NCBI GenBank assembly: GCA_963807005.1
Contig: CAWDZK010000004.1
Span: 558,001 to 622,000 of the forward strand
Direction: 5' to 3'
Source of the DNA: CAWDZK01 sp963807005
Lineage (GTDB): Bacteria; Actinomycetota; Actinomycetes; JACCUZ01
Length of the DNA: 64,000 nt
The translations under genes were made by a program, and so were the position numbers. Shown piece after piece: positions 56,059-64,000 of the stretch (its first letter is position 1; the number at the start of each line of letters is the position of its first letter). The notes beneath the pieces are model-generated. The model did no database searches. It saw only the letters and a list, made by a program, of their open reading frames with translations, and was not told the origin of the DNA.

Positions 56059-58958
56059 CGGGTGATCCCTTCGGCTCGGTGCTGGTCGGGCTGGACGGGC
56101 TGGACGTGGCGGCTCGGCTGCCACCGGTCGGGTTGGCTGCGGGGCAGTTGGCGGGTCGCGAGGGTCTGGGTGCGTCGCCGGGCGAGGCGGGATGCGAGCT
56201 CGTCGTGGTACCCGTCGCCCGCGGCGGCGCCGTGCTGGTCGGTGTGGTCGGGGACGTAGAGGTGGTTGGCGGTGCGGCCGCGGGAGAGCGCGACGTAGCC
56301 GGCTTCGCGGGTGAGTGCCGCGGTGCCGTAGAGGAGGGCGACGTCGACGGTGGCGCCTTGGGCCTTGTGGCAGGTCATCGCGTAGCCGTGGTCGAGGTGC
56401 CGTCCGGCCCAGTCCGCGTCTACGACGACGTTCAGGTCCTCCTCGGCGGCGATGGTCAGGGTCCGCCGGCGGGGGTCGACTGCGGTCACGGTGACGTGAG
56501 TGCCGTTGAGGAGCCCGAGCTGGTGGTCGTTGGCGATGACCATCGCCTGGTCGTCGGCCCGGTACTCCCGGGCGGTGTCGCCGTGGCCGGCGGTGACCGG
56601 GTCGGGGCCGAGGCGGCCGGCGGCGAGGAGCCGTTCCCGGGCCGTGTCATTGAGCCGGGTGACGTCGCGGCGGCGGACAGCGAGCATCACCACCCGCCGC
56701 GGGCCCGTCCCCGACTTCTCCCCGGTCGCGGTGGAGTCCAGTGTGTCCAGGTGGTGCAGGTAGTCGTCGACGACCAGCTGGGCGAGCTGGTCGGCGGGTG
56801 CGGTGTGGACGCGGCCGTGGTCGGCGTAGGCGGCGACGGCCGCGTCCGGGTCACCGGCCCTCAGATCGGCCAGGGCACGGCGTTCCCAGGCTTCGGTCTG
56901 GCGGCGGTTGTCGGTCAGGGTGACCGTGTCGGGGTGGCGGGCCAGAGCGGTGAACAGCCCGCCCGCCCCGACCTCGGGCAACTGGGCCGGGTCGCCGACC
57001 AACACCAAAGAGGCCTCCGCGGCCCGGGTGTGCTGCAGCAAGGCGGCGAGGGTGCGGGTGTCGACCATGGAGGCCTCGTCAACGACCAGCACCCCACCCC
57101 TGGGCAGCCCGGCAATTCGGCCGGCCGCGCCGGGGCGGCGGGCGGCGTTCAGCAGTCGGGTCAGGGAGGTGGCGGTGATGCCGGTGGCGTGCTCGAGCCG
57201 CCGTGCGGTGACCGCGGCGACGGCGGCGCCGGTGACCGGCCGGCCCTGCGCCTCCCAGGCTTGGGCGGCGGCGGCGAGGGCGGCGGTCTTGCCGGCCCCG
57301 GCCGGGCCGACCACCACCGCAAGGCCCTCGGCTGCGACGAGGGCGCGGACCATGGATTCCTGCTCGCCCGACAGCTTTCGCTCCGCGACAGCGTCCTTGA
57401 GGGCTTCGGCTGCGACGTCCCGGTCGGTCCGCGCGCGCAGCTCGTCGGCGATGTGCAGCGCGGCCTGCTCGACCCGGAGGAGCTCTGTGGTGGTCCACCT
57501 CGGTCCGTCGTCGATGGCGCTGACGAGGCGGACCACGTCGCGGCTGGCCAGGACCTGGTCCGCAATCGCTTCCACCGCTGCCCGGTCCGTGGCCGTGCCG
57601 GCGGGCAGCGCCTGGCAGAGGGCTTGGAGCAGGTCGCGCCGGTCGAAGCCGGTGGCCTGCGCGGTCAGCCCGGCCGGCCCGAGCAGGTAGCCGGCGAGCT
57701 GGTGGACCGGCGGGACCGGGGGTGGTCGTCGCCGGGCCAGGGTGGCGGCGATCAGCTTGCCGGGGTGGTGGCCAGCAGCGCGGGCTATCGCGGTCCACTT
57801 GTCTCGCCGCGACGTCTCGGGCTCGGAGTCCGGTTTGGCCGGCCGGGTGGCCAGGCAGGCGGCTTGGGCGGCGTCCGGGCCGGTGGTGCCAGCGGCGGTC
57901 ATCGAGGCCAGGATCTGCCTGCGCCGAGTCGAGAAGCTGCCGAGCAGGTCGGCCGGGAGGCCGTCGATCTCGGCGACACCTTTGGTGGGTGTGGTCCAGT
58001 CGACGCCGAGACGTGCGGTCAGCTGCCCGCGCAGGCTCGCGTGGTAGAGGTAGCTGGCGGTCAGGGCGTGCCGGTAGATCTGCTTGGCGTCGATCGCGGA
58101 CCACTTCCCGTCCGTGCCGTGCAGCAGGTTCGGCACCACCAGGTGGGTGTGCAGCTGCGGGTCCCCCGCCCTGGACGTGTGGTGCTCGAACGCGGCGACG
58201 ATCCAACCGTCCGTGGCGATGTGAGCGGCACGTTGCCCGTCGCCCTGGTGCCCGCGCAGCCCGTGCCCGGCCACCGACTCCAGATACCCCAGCGCCTCAC
58301 CGACGGCGGCCTGGTGGGCGTCCCGGACCGCGGCCGCCACCTTGCGGTCGCCGAGGCCGAACAGGACGCTCACGCTCTTGGGCGCCGAGATGGTGACGTC
58401 GATCCCGGGCCGGCGCACGTCCACCCGCCGGTCCGCGAACCGCAGCGCGGCCGCGTACCGGTCGGTGCCGTCCGCACCCCGGTAGATCGCCCGAACGTCG
58501 AGCCCGGCCGCGTCCGCGAGCTGCGCGGCCCAGGCCGGGGAGACTGTCGGCGGCCGGCCCCGCCGCGGCCGTTCCACCCGGGCCGCGAGCGCCTCGAACT
58601 TGGCTCGGTCCCGGCCCTGCGGAAACAGCACCGAAGGCGGCACCGCCTGCTGCTCGGCCCGGCGATGGACGGCGTCCACGAGTGGCTTCGCGGGCAGCCG
58701 GCCGCGCGGGTCGGCCCGGCTCAGCTCCGGGACCAGGGTCAGCCCGTCGCCCCACCGGCCGGCCAGCAGCGCCCGCAGCCGGTCGGCGCCGGCCGGATCG
58801 AGTGGCCCGGACAGGCTGGCCGCCGCGGCGCCGGCGCCGAGCCACCGGCCGGCCGGTTCGGCACCCAGGTAGTAGTCGGCCGGGCAGTTCGCCTGCCGGG
58901 ACAGGTAGTAGCCGGCCGGGTCCGACCCCGCGCCGAGCATGGCCACCGACACCACCAC
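56055..58958 (-). CDS. MobF-family relaxase-helicase (TrwC/TraA type)
   Basis: This 967-residue protein (GTG 58958; ATG 58940 is an alternative) has the relaxase domain first: tyrosines in AGYYLSRQ and ADYYLGAEPAGRW, VTISAPKSVSVLFGLGD and the metal-binding triad in DPQLHTHLVVPN near residue 269. A RecD/UvrD-type helicase follows with Walker A VVVGPAGAGKTAAL near 552, Walker B VLVVDEASMVD near 626 and TCHKAQGATVD near 864. It should nick oriT and unwind DNA for conjugative transfer. No coupling protein or mating-pair genes are visible in the window, so the element may be mobilisable or continue to the right. Confidence 0.93.
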   Translation of the reverse strand: MVVSVAMLGAGSDPAGYYLSRQANCPADYYLGAEPAGRWLGAGAAAASLSGPLDPAGADRLRALLAGRWGDGLTLVPELSRADPRGRLPAKPLVDAVHRRAEQQAVPPSVLFPQGRDRAKFEALAARVERPRRGRPPTVSPAWAAQLADAAGLDVRAIYRGADGTDRYAAALRFADRRVDVRRPGIDVTISAPKSVSVLFGLGDRKVAAAVRDAHQAAVGEALGYLESVAGHGLRGHQGDGQRAAHIATDGWIVAAFEHHTSRAGDPQLHTHLVVPNLLHGTDGKWSAIDAKQIYRHALTASYLYHASLRGQLTARLGVDWTTPTKGVAEIDGLPADLLGSFSTRRRQILASMTAAGTTGPDAAQAACLATRPAKPDSEPETSRRDKWTAIARAAGHHPGKLIAATLARRRPPPVPPVHQLAGYLLGPAGLTAQATGFDRRDLLQALCQALPAGTATDRAAVEAIADQVLASRDVVRLVSAIDDGPRWTTTELLRVEQAALHIADELRARTDRDVAAEALKDAVAERKLSGEQESMVRALVAAEGLAVVVGPAGAGKTAALAAAAQAWEAQGRPVTGAAVAAVTARRLEHATGITATSLTRLLNAARRPGAAGRIAGLPRGGVLVVDEASMVDTRTLAALLQHTRAAEASLVLVGDPAQLPEVGAGGLFTALARHPDTVTLTDNRRQTEAWERRALADLRAGDPDAAVAAYADHGRVHTAPADQLAQLVVDDYLHHLDTLDSTATGEKSGTGPRRVVMLAVRRRDVTRLNDTARERLLAAGRLGPDPVTAGHGDTAREYRADDQAMVIANDHQLGLLNGTHVTVTAVDPRRRTLTIAAEEDLNVVVDADWAGRHLDHGYAMTCHKAQGATVDVALLYGTAALTREAGYVALSRGRTANHLYVPDHTDQHGAAAGDGYHDELASRLARRRTQTLATRQLPRSQPDRWQPSRHVQPVQPDQHRAEGITR

Positions 58959-59355
58959 CGGCGCTCACCCACCCGCCGAGCAGACAGGTGTAGGGGCGGC
59001 GGCCCCGCGTCGGGAACGCGCCGTAGCGGACGGCGGCGACAGTCGCAGAAACGTCCCCATACTTATATGGGTGCCAGCGAAGGGGCCCAGACGCGGGGTA
59101 GCCGGCCGGAATTCCAAAGAAACTTTCGCGGCCGAACGCCAGCGGATTCCGGCGGACGCGGCACCCGATGAGGAAGCCCGCCGGCAGGTACCGCAGCCGA
59201 CACTTGCCGATACTCAAATCGGGGGAGCATGAGCGCCTTCGCGTTCTGTTTGAGCCTCGGCGCTGGCGGACGGCGGCATTCGCGCCGCCCTGCAACTGGC
59301 ATCCTGAGCTGATGGACCGACACTCGGGCAACGGGGCGACTCCCGGCTGCGTCCA
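58959..59355. other. 397-bp intergenic region upstream of the relaxase
   Basis: No convincing gene is seen. It holds a local AT-rich patch with the inverted repeat CCCATA-CTTA-TATGGG and a second, weaker one (CCGAT/ATCGG near 59210). Position directly upstream of a relaxase makes it the first place to look for oriT and the relaxase promoter. Confidence 0.5.
59056..59071. promoter_or_regulatory. AT-rich inverted repeat upstream of relaxase
   Basis: CCCATA and TATGGG are perfect inverted 6-mers around CTTA, in otherwise very GC-rich sequence. On the minus strand it contains TATAAGTAT, a possible -10 about 100 bases before the relaxase start; it could also be part of oriT. Confidence 0.35.
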
Positions 59356-59745
59356 ATGACCATGAGGTCTTGGTTGGTCGGTGCGGCCTTCGCGTCGACT
59401 CTGGTGGTGCTATTGACCGGGTGCCCGAGCAACTCCACGACGGCGGATGGCTGTCCGTCGATCAGTCCAATGGAGCGTGAGGGGCCTGCGCCATTCGTCT
59501 CGATGCGGGATCAGTCGTACTCGACGCAGCGATACAAGAACTTCGCCGTGTTTCTCCCCGGCGTGAGCGAACGCGTTGTCACACGGGCCGACAACCCCCG
59601 CGTGCTCTACCGGCACGGCGCGTCGTTGGATCCCAAGGGGGTGTACGCGACCGGCTTCGGCGCCACGCACAAGGGTGACGCCGTGGTCACCATGATCGGG
59701 CGTGACGGCAAGCGCTACCACCTGCAGGTGACCGTAGCCTGCTGA
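59356..59745 (+). CDS. small hypothetical lipoprotein
   Basis: This 129-residue protein has a lipoprotein signal (SWLVGAAFASTLVVLLTGC, cysteine near residue 23) and a mature part with YKNFAVFLPGVSERVVT and a terminal cysteine. No family is recognised. A beta-sandwich-like pattern of alternating hydrophobic residues is visible. It is the first cargo-like gene right of the relaxase. Confidence 0.65.
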   Translation: MTMRSWLVGAAFASTLVVLLTGCPSNSTTADGCPSISPMEREGPAPFVSMRDQSYSTQRYKNFAVFLPGVSERVVTRADNPRVLYRHGASLDPKGVYATGFGATHKGDAVVTMIGRDGKRYHLQVTVAC

Positions 59746-60073
59746 GCTCGTGCCGAGTCTCGCCATCGCACGGCCGTCGGCGCCCTGACCCGTGGCTACC
59801 CGCCTCACCCCGTCACGCCGACTCTGACCCGAACTTCGATCGTGGCCGCCCATGCGCCTCGTGCCAGACTCCCGACCCGGGCTACCTGCTGACGGTCGCA
59901 CGAGCCATCCGCACCACTTCCGCAACGAGCAACAGCAGTCAGTCAGCACACCGTTGTATCGGCGCTCCGCGCCATACCTGCGCGGGCTCCCTGGGTGCGC
60001 AACCAGAAGGCTCGGACTCCTGCGGACCGCGAACACTCAGGCGGTATCGCGCGCGAACCGGCACCATTCACTG
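59746..60073. other. 328-bp gene-poor stretch
   Basis: Open frames here have Arg/Ser/His-rich, non-protein-like composition. The only feature noted is the 19-nt sequence at 60055-60073 just before the next start codon. Confidence 0.4.
60055..60073 (+). promoter_or_regulatory. 19-nt motif directly before a start codon, copy 1
   Basis: GAACCGGCACCATTCACTG ends immediately before GTG 60074. The same sequence with three substitutions precedes the next gene's ATG. CACCAT ends about 6 bases before the start codon, where the -10 of a leaderless promoter would lie. Confidence 0.45.
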
Positions 60074-60376
60074 GTGAACGTCTACCCCGTAGACCCAAGG
60101 GACCAGAGCTCAGAGGTTGACGACCCTCGATATCGCGTCTACTTCTGGCACGGCTCTCATTCCGACGAGTACGAGATCACCGGGGCTGACGTACTCGAAG
60201 TGCTGGCATGGGCCGATCATAACGCCGCAGGACGCACGTACTCCCTCTGGGCCTGTTTCCCTGCCGTTGACGAGGTTGGCGTCGATCTCGTTCGCCTGGC
60301 GGGCTGGGACCCGCCAGCGGGCGATGTCGGCCGCCCCGATCACGCCGTCACGGTCCCGGCGAGCGGCAGGGCATAG
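60074..60376 (+). CDS. hypothetical protein, 100 residues
   Basis: GTG 60074 was chosen over the longer open frame because the upstream part is not protein-like. The product begins VNVYPVDPRDQSSEVDDPRY and contains RVYFWHGSHSDEYEITGADV and a Trp/Tyr-rich core (VLAWADHNAAGRTYSLWACF). It resembles small hypothetical proteins of Streptomyces; a role as an immunity-type protein is only a guess. It lies 97 codons upstream of a second small gene with the same preceding motif. Confidence 0.6.
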   Translation: MNVYPVDPRDQSSEVDDPRYRVYFWHGSHSDEYEITGADVLEVLAWADHNAAGRTYSLWACFPAVDEVGVDLVRLAGWDPPAGDVGRPDHAVTVPASGRA

Positions 60377-60418
60377 GTGCGTTCCGGAAGACCCCCAGCG
60401 GCCTGCCAGCGCCGACCG

Positions 60419-60437
60419 GAACCGGCACTATTCGCGG
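60419..60437 (+). promoter_or_regulatory. 19-nt motif directly before a start codon, copy 2
   Basis: GAACCGGCACTATTCGCGG ends immediately before ATG 60438 and matches 60055-60073 at 16 of 19 positions with identical spacing to the start codon. CACTAT resembles a -10 box for a leaderless transcript. Confidence 0.45.
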
Positions 60438-60697
60438 ATGGATGAGCAAGCGAAGGTTGACGTGGAAGGGCTGGGTCGGGGAGCGAACGTCGTCCTTGCG
60501 AGGGATCTCGCACGCCGCTTCCCGGGACTACTGATTCAGGGCGACTCGCTGTCGATCCTGCTATCGGACCTTGACGAAGAAGCCCGGATAGCAACGCACG
60601 ACAGGTCGTGGCCGGATGGCTCGCTGCCTACGAGGCACTCATGGCCGCTGCGGGTTATGACTCCCTGCCCTACAAGCGCGGGAGCGGCGGTATGTAG
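60438..60697 (+). pseudogene. DUF6959-like small gene with probable one-base deletion
   Basis: From ATG 60438 the frame reads MDEQAKVDVEGLGRGANVVL, then RRFPGLLIQGDSLSILLSDL, a pattern I associate with DUF6959-type proteins. After about residue 50 the composition fails, while the frame one base back continues as QVVAGWLAAYEALMAAAGYD then SLPYKRGSGGM and stops at 60697. A missing base between about 60570 and 60610 would join them into an 86-residue protein. Family assignment is from memory. Confidence 0.5.
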
Positions 60698-61143
60698 GTG
60701 CCGTTCCCGCACAGTCTCCTGGCGACCACAAGCGACCTCCTTCATCCGGTGTGGCGGCTCATTCTCGGCGTATGCATCCGAGGGAGTAGTCGAGCGGCAT
60801 TCTCGTAAGGTGCGTCACGCGTTAGGCGGTGCGCTGGAACTCGCCGGGAAGATGCGTTGCAACTGGTGCTGGCATGCCGCGCTTGAGAGTGAGTGGCGGA
60901 GTCCCCTTCTTCGGACCCGAGATGCCCGAGCGCCCCAATGTCGCCACGTGAACTCGGCAACGAGCTGGGCGTCCGGCCGGTGCACGATGCCCCGCACGAC
61001 GGCGGCTGAACGAGGAGGTCCGGAAGCCGATAAGACAGGGACCGCTGCTAGGTGCGCTGCTGACCACCTTGACTGGGGCCTGATACAGCCGACGCGAACT
61101 TGCGATGAGCCGACGGTGGTGTTGGGTGACTCGAGACCCGTGG
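60698..61143. other. 446-bp stretch without recognisable gene
   Basis: The plus-strand frame from the left stays open but gives a Cys/Arg/Ser-rich product without recognisable features, and base composition is less GC-biased than the flanks. I see nothing I can name; degraded accessory DNA is likely. Confidence 0.4.
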
Positions 61144-62370
61144 TCAAGCGGGCAGCCGCGGCGACAGCCGAGCCGCCGACCATCCGCTCAGTGCTGCCAT
61201 CGCCGCGCCGGCGACGAGGCAGGCTGCAGCGACCGAGGTCAGTCCGGCTAATGCGCCGAATCCTGCCATCGCTACTGGCATGAGGGCATCGTCTGCGAGC
61301 GAGGTCAGCGAGGAGGTCCGGCCGAGATACTCCGGTGCCACCAGTGCCTGGAAGGCCCCGGACAGGAATACTGAGGCGAGACCGGCGGTCGCACCTACGA
61401 CCAAGACACCGACCGCCGTGACCCCTCGCGGCCCGACGCCGAGGACCGCGATCGCGCCGCCCTGCACGACGAGAAGCAGCAGCCCGGTGATGGCCGGCCG
61501 CGCCGGGCGCCAGCGGGTGGCAGTCACGGCTCCGGCGGCCGCGCCCAGGCCGACACCGGCCTCGGCCAGCCCGAGCGTGCCGGCGCCCCAGCCCTGGCCT
61601 GCGGCACGCAGCGCCAGCCCGACCGACAGAGCCGGCGACACGAACAGATTCAGCCCCGACACCGCCAGCACGAGGGTCCGCACGGTGACGCTGTGCCGTA
61701 CGTAGCTCAGCCCCGAGCGCAGGTCGCGCGCCCACGTTGCCCCGGACCGGGGCGGGCGGGGCAGCCGGGGACGCACCGCGACGTACATAACGACGCCGAT
61801 GACGGCGAAGCTCGCGGCGTCGACGAGCATCGTGACCTGAGCCCCGTACGCAGCGATAAGGGCACCACCCAGCGGGGCCCCGGCGAGCCGGGCGAGCCGC
61901 TGCGCGGTCTGGAACATCCCTGCCACCGGGCCAAGGTCCTCAGTCCGCACCATCCGACGGGGGAGGGTGGCTGCCGAGGGCACGTACACCCCGTCGGCGA
62001 TGCCAAACGCGACGGCGACAACCGCAAGCACCGCGAAGTGCGCCGTGGTCCGCCCGTAAGCGACAGCGCCAAACACCAGGACGACTATTCGCGCCAGGGT
62101 GGCGCCCAGCACGATCCGGCGGGCGTCAGCACGGTCGGCCCAGACGCCCCCGGCAACCACAAGCAGAGCCTTCGGCAACGTGCCGAGCCCAAGCAGCAGG
62201 CCGGCAGCGCCTGGCCCGGCCACGTGCACCGCGGTCCACGCCAGCCCAATCAGCCAGACCACGTCGCCAAAGGTGGACACGCCGGCCGCCAGGACCCACG
62301 ACTGCACCGCGCGGTCCCGGCGGAGCGGCGGGAGCGTGCGGACGATGCGGTTGTCGAGCGACGCCGTCAT
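61144..62370 (-). CDS. MFS exporter (MFS_3/enterobactin-exporter-like)
   Basis: This 408-residue protein has twelve hydrophobic segments, with GGVWADRADARRIVLGATL (motif A-like loop between helices 2 and 3) near residue 75 and GIADGVYVPSAATLPRRMV near 125. It belongs to the MFS_3-like group often linked to drug or siderophore export. Its start overlaps the ArsR-type gene's stop by 4 bp, so the regulator and exporter form one operon. Codon use is typical of the rest of the window. Confidence 0.9.
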   Translation of the reverse strand: MTASLDNRIVRTLPPLRRDRAVQSWVLAAGVSTFGDVVWLIGLAWTAVHVAGPGAAGLLLGLGTLPKALLVVAGGVWADRADARRIVLGATLARIVVLVFGAVAYGRTTAHFAVLAVVAVAFGIADGVYVPSAATLPRRMVRTEDLGPVAGMFQTAQRLARLAGAPLGGALIAAYGAQVTMLVDAASFAVIGVVMYVAVRPRLPRPPRSGATWARDLRSGLSYVRHSVTVRTLVLAVSGLNLFVSPALSVGLALRAAGQGWGAGTLGLAEAGVGLGAAAGAVTATRWRPARPAITGLLLLVVQGGAIAVLGVGPRGVTAVGVLVVGATAGLASVFLSGAFQALVAPEYLGRTSSLTSLADDALMPVAMAGFGALAGLTSVAAACLVAGAAMAALSGWSAARLSPRLPA

Positions 62371-62927
62371 GGCCTGGACGGCACGCCGTGCGCAAAGACG
62401 AACACCGGCTCCTGGCCCGGCGACCTATCTGCGCGGCACTCCGCCGTCCACTCTCGAACCACCGAGTCCAACCGGCGCCCCAGGTCGGCGAGCTGTTTCG
62501 GGGTCGCTGCGACGGTGGCATCCGTACTGAAGGCGGCGGACCCCCAAGGCGGATCGACCTCGTCCCGCAGCGCGAACCAGTCGCTGACCCGGCGCACGTG
62601 GTGTTGGAGATTCTCCACCTCTGCCGCGGCTACCAACATTCGCTCCGGCCCGGTGTAGTCCGCAACGGACCAGGACAGCGAGACGGGAACGGACCGCCAC
62701 CAGCTCTGGCGCCGATCTCCGGACGCCTCGGTGTCCGGAGCCACCAGACCAGCGCCCTCAAGGGTCTTTAGGTGGTGGCTGACGCTACCGACGGCCAGCC
62801 CGAGCGCCGCCGCGATCTCCCCAACGGTGGCTGAACGGCCAGTTCCTAGGAAGTCCAGGATCCGTCGTCGTGAGGGATGGTGCACGGCGGCAATGACCTC
62901 GATTGGGAGGCGTGGGCGGTCGGGCAT
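62367..62927 (-). CDS. ArsR/HTH_20-family transcription regulator
   Basis: ATG 62927 was chosen because a -35/-10 pair upstream predicts transcription to start at or next to it. The 186-residue protein has a winged helix near the N-terminus (AAVHHPSRRRILDFLGTG, then SATVGEIAAALGLAVGSVSH and HLKTLEGAGLV) and a C-terminal half without metal-site cysteines, so it probably senses an organic ligand. ATGs at 62939, 62951 and 62963 are in frame but would lie within the promoter. It should repress itself and the MFS exporter. Confidence 0.88.
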   Translation of the reverse strand: MPDRPRLPIEVIAAVHHPSRRRILDFLGTGRSATVGEIAAALGLAVGSVSHHLKTLEGAGLVAPDTEASGDRRQSWWRSVPVSLSWSVADYTGPERMLVAAAEVENLQHHVRRVSDWFALRDEVDPPWGSAAFSTDATVAATPKQLADLGRRLDSVVREWTAECRADRSPGQEPVFVFAHGVPSRP

Positions 62928-62934
62928 GGGAAAC

Positions 62935-62963
62935 AACATAGGTCGACAAGACATTTTGTACAA
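62935..62963 (-). promoter_or_regulatory. promoter of the ArsR-MFS operon, probably leaderless
   Basis: On the minus strand TTGTAC (62963-62958) and TATGTT (62940-62935) are separated by exactly 17 bp. The -10 ends 7 bases before the A of ATG 62927. The -35 is part of the palindrome TTGTACAA (62956-62963), with ACAAG repeated at 62946-62950, so the likely operator overlaps the promoter. Confidence 0.65.
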
Positions 62964-63388
62964 GAGGCCTTGTGTGTTTCTCGCCTCGGCGCTGAAGGGG
63001 ATGGTTCCGATGTCATAGCGCGCGCTTCAGCCCGACGGTGAACCGGCAAGCAAGACTCACGTCACGTGCGGCGCTTGCTGCCTATGTGGGTGTTCGCGGT
63101 CGGCGAGCGCCTTGGCGCTGCAAGGCCAGTGCGGCAGGACTGGCGGGTCCCACCGCTGACGCGCCTGGTGTCGCGGCGCGCCTGTTCGCCTGTAGAGGTG
63201 GCGCCAATCGTCGCCCTCGAAACGCTACTTCGAAGCCAACCCCTCCTGCAGCAGGTCAGCGACTAGACCAACCGCGCATTGCTTCCGGTCGCCGGTCGAC
63301 GGCAGCGGAAGCGATCGGTAGTGCCAGCTCTGAGTCACCAGCTCGGCTGACGGCCGGCGCGCGGAACCGGCTACTTGTTGACTGACAT
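62964..63388. other. 425-bp region between ArsR promoter and IS110 left end
   Basis: No complete gene is supported. On the minus strand a short frame ending at 63225 reads SWHYRSLPLPSTGDRKQCAV then GLVADLLQEGLASK, which looks protein-like but has no supported start; it may be a gene remnant. Otherwise nothing recognised. Confidence 0.35.
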
Positions 63389-63587
63389 CAGCCTTCGGCC
63401 CGGCCAGGCTGGGGGTCAGACGCTCGGTGGGGTAGCTCGCTAACTGGCTGCCCACCGTCTCGGTGTGGCTCATTAATGGGGTGCTGCCCTCGCCGGGCGT
63501 CGCTGGCTGGGAGTGGCTCAAGAGGGGTGTGCTTCGCCTGAAGTAGCTCTGCCCTCCCGGTCGTCCTTCGAGCTGGAGGGTGCATCG
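63389..63587 (+). ncRNA. candidate IS110 bridge RNA / left-end non-coding region
   Basis: The sequence directly upstream of the IS110 transposase start has no gene but several stems: CAGCCT/AGGCTG (63389-63411), CGGTGGG/CCCACCG (63425-63457) with a 19-nt internal loop, and CCCTCC/GGAGGG (63552-63580). In IS110-group elements the left non-coding end is transcribed as a bridge RNA with target- and donor-binding loops. Assignment of the loops is not possible here without the insertion-site sequences. Confidence 0.45.
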
Positions 63588-64000
63588 ATGAGCAGGGTTG
63601 TCATCGGGGTCGATCCGCACAAGGCGAGCAACACACTCGTCGTGATCGACGAACGCGAGCGGGTGCTGGCCCAGCAGCGGTTCGCCAACGACCGGGACGG
63701 CTACCGGTCGATGAAGACCTTCGCCCGCGCGCATCGCGACCGGGTCTGGGCGGTCGAGGGTGCCCGCGGTGTCGGTGCCGGCCTCGCGCAGCGGCTGGTC
63801 GCCGAAGGCGAGCCGGTGATCGACGTCCCAGCCCGGCTCTCGGCCCGGGTCCGCGCACTCGGTGGCGGCAGCGGCCGCAAGACCGACGACGCGGACGCGT
63901 TCGCGGTCGCCGTTGCCGGCCTGCGGGCCGGAGACCTGCAGCCGGTCCGCGCGGACGACACCACGGAGATCTTGCGGATGCTCAGCGCGCGCCGTCAGGA
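63588..64000 (+). mobile_element. IS110-family transposase (DEDD), truncated by window edge
   Basis: From ATG 63588 the first 137 residues are visible. The RuvC-like DEDD domain shows VIGVDPHKASNTLVVID (first Asp), WAVEGARGVGAGLAQRLV (Glu) and GRKTDDADAFAVAVAGLRAG (Asp pair), exactly the IS110 pattern. The C-terminal serine-containing Tnp domain is outside the window. The element inserts through bridge-RNA-guided recombination in characterised relatives. Confidence 0.93.

Noticed and set aside
56055..58958. Chromosomal RecD2-like helicase
   Set aside because: The helicase half alone would fit, but the N-terminal relaxase motifs and HxH triad make it a MobF relaxase.
63225..63734. Minus-strand open frame of 169 codons with a protein-like C-terminus
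   Set aside because: It overlaps the IS110 gene, which is clearly real, and its first part is a shadow. Only the last 40 residues look protein-like; no start can be supported.

Overview
This window looks like a chromosomal segment of a high-GC Gram-positive actinomycete. The evidence is very high GC with GTG starts, the actinobacterial gene orders secD-secF-apt-rel and ruvC-ruvA-ruvB, a phosphatidylinositol-mannoside locus in the order known from mycobacteria (thrS, HIT hydrolase, pgsA, acyltransferase, pimA), an SsgA-family protein, and an actinobacterial-type LexA box. I cannot fix the genus. A Nocardioides-like member of Propionibacteriales is a guess, not a result.

Positions 1-54,600 are core chromosome. 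From the left: ruvX (cut by the window edge), alaS and two small membrane-linked proteins; a nuclease-fold protein flanked by two near-identical 61-bp palindromic elements; rarA; an MMPL transporter with a GNAT acetyltransferase; aspS, hisS and a metallo-beta-lactamase-fold hydrolase; a membrane-anchored cyclophilin and a DUF349 protein carrying a 114-bp tandem repeat; mmsA; bifunctional rel, apt, secF, secD and yajC; ruvCAB behind a LexA box; a two-gene HTH/Clp-N module with twin operators; yebC, pdxT and pdxS; a DUF3048 lipoprotein; the PIM locus; an EF-G paralogue; thrS; and a tRNA-Val(CAC). After these come an SsgA-like protein and the histidine-utilisation genes hutI, hutU and hutH, interleaved with a transporter, a CGNR regulator and a pabB-pabC pair. 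hutH carries five separate one-base insertions and is read here as broken or mis-assembled.

At 54,302-54,572 there is a tRNA cluster (Gly-GCC, Cys-GCA, Val-GAC). An integrative element appears to be inserted at the 3' end of tRNA-Val(GAC): a tyrosine integrase, an excisionase-like HTH protein and a MobF (TrwC/TraA-type) relaxase-helicase, all pointing toward the tRNA. To its right, coding density falls and the DNA looks like accessory sequence: a small lipoprotein, two small orphan genes with the same 19-nt sequence in front of their start codons, an MFS exporter with its ArsR-type regulator, and the beginning of an IS110-family insertion sequence whose upstream non-coding end may encode a bridge RNA. 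The right attachment site was not found, so the element probably continues past 64,000.

The most interesting points are: (i) the HTH/Clp-N module, which looks like a split version of mycobacterial ClpC2, with two GTCAAC-N4-GTTGAC palindromes covering the -35 and -10 of an apparently leaderless promoter; (ii) the IS110 left end; (iii) the five codon-boundary insertions in hutH; (iv) several structured intergenic palindromes, three of them apparently related.
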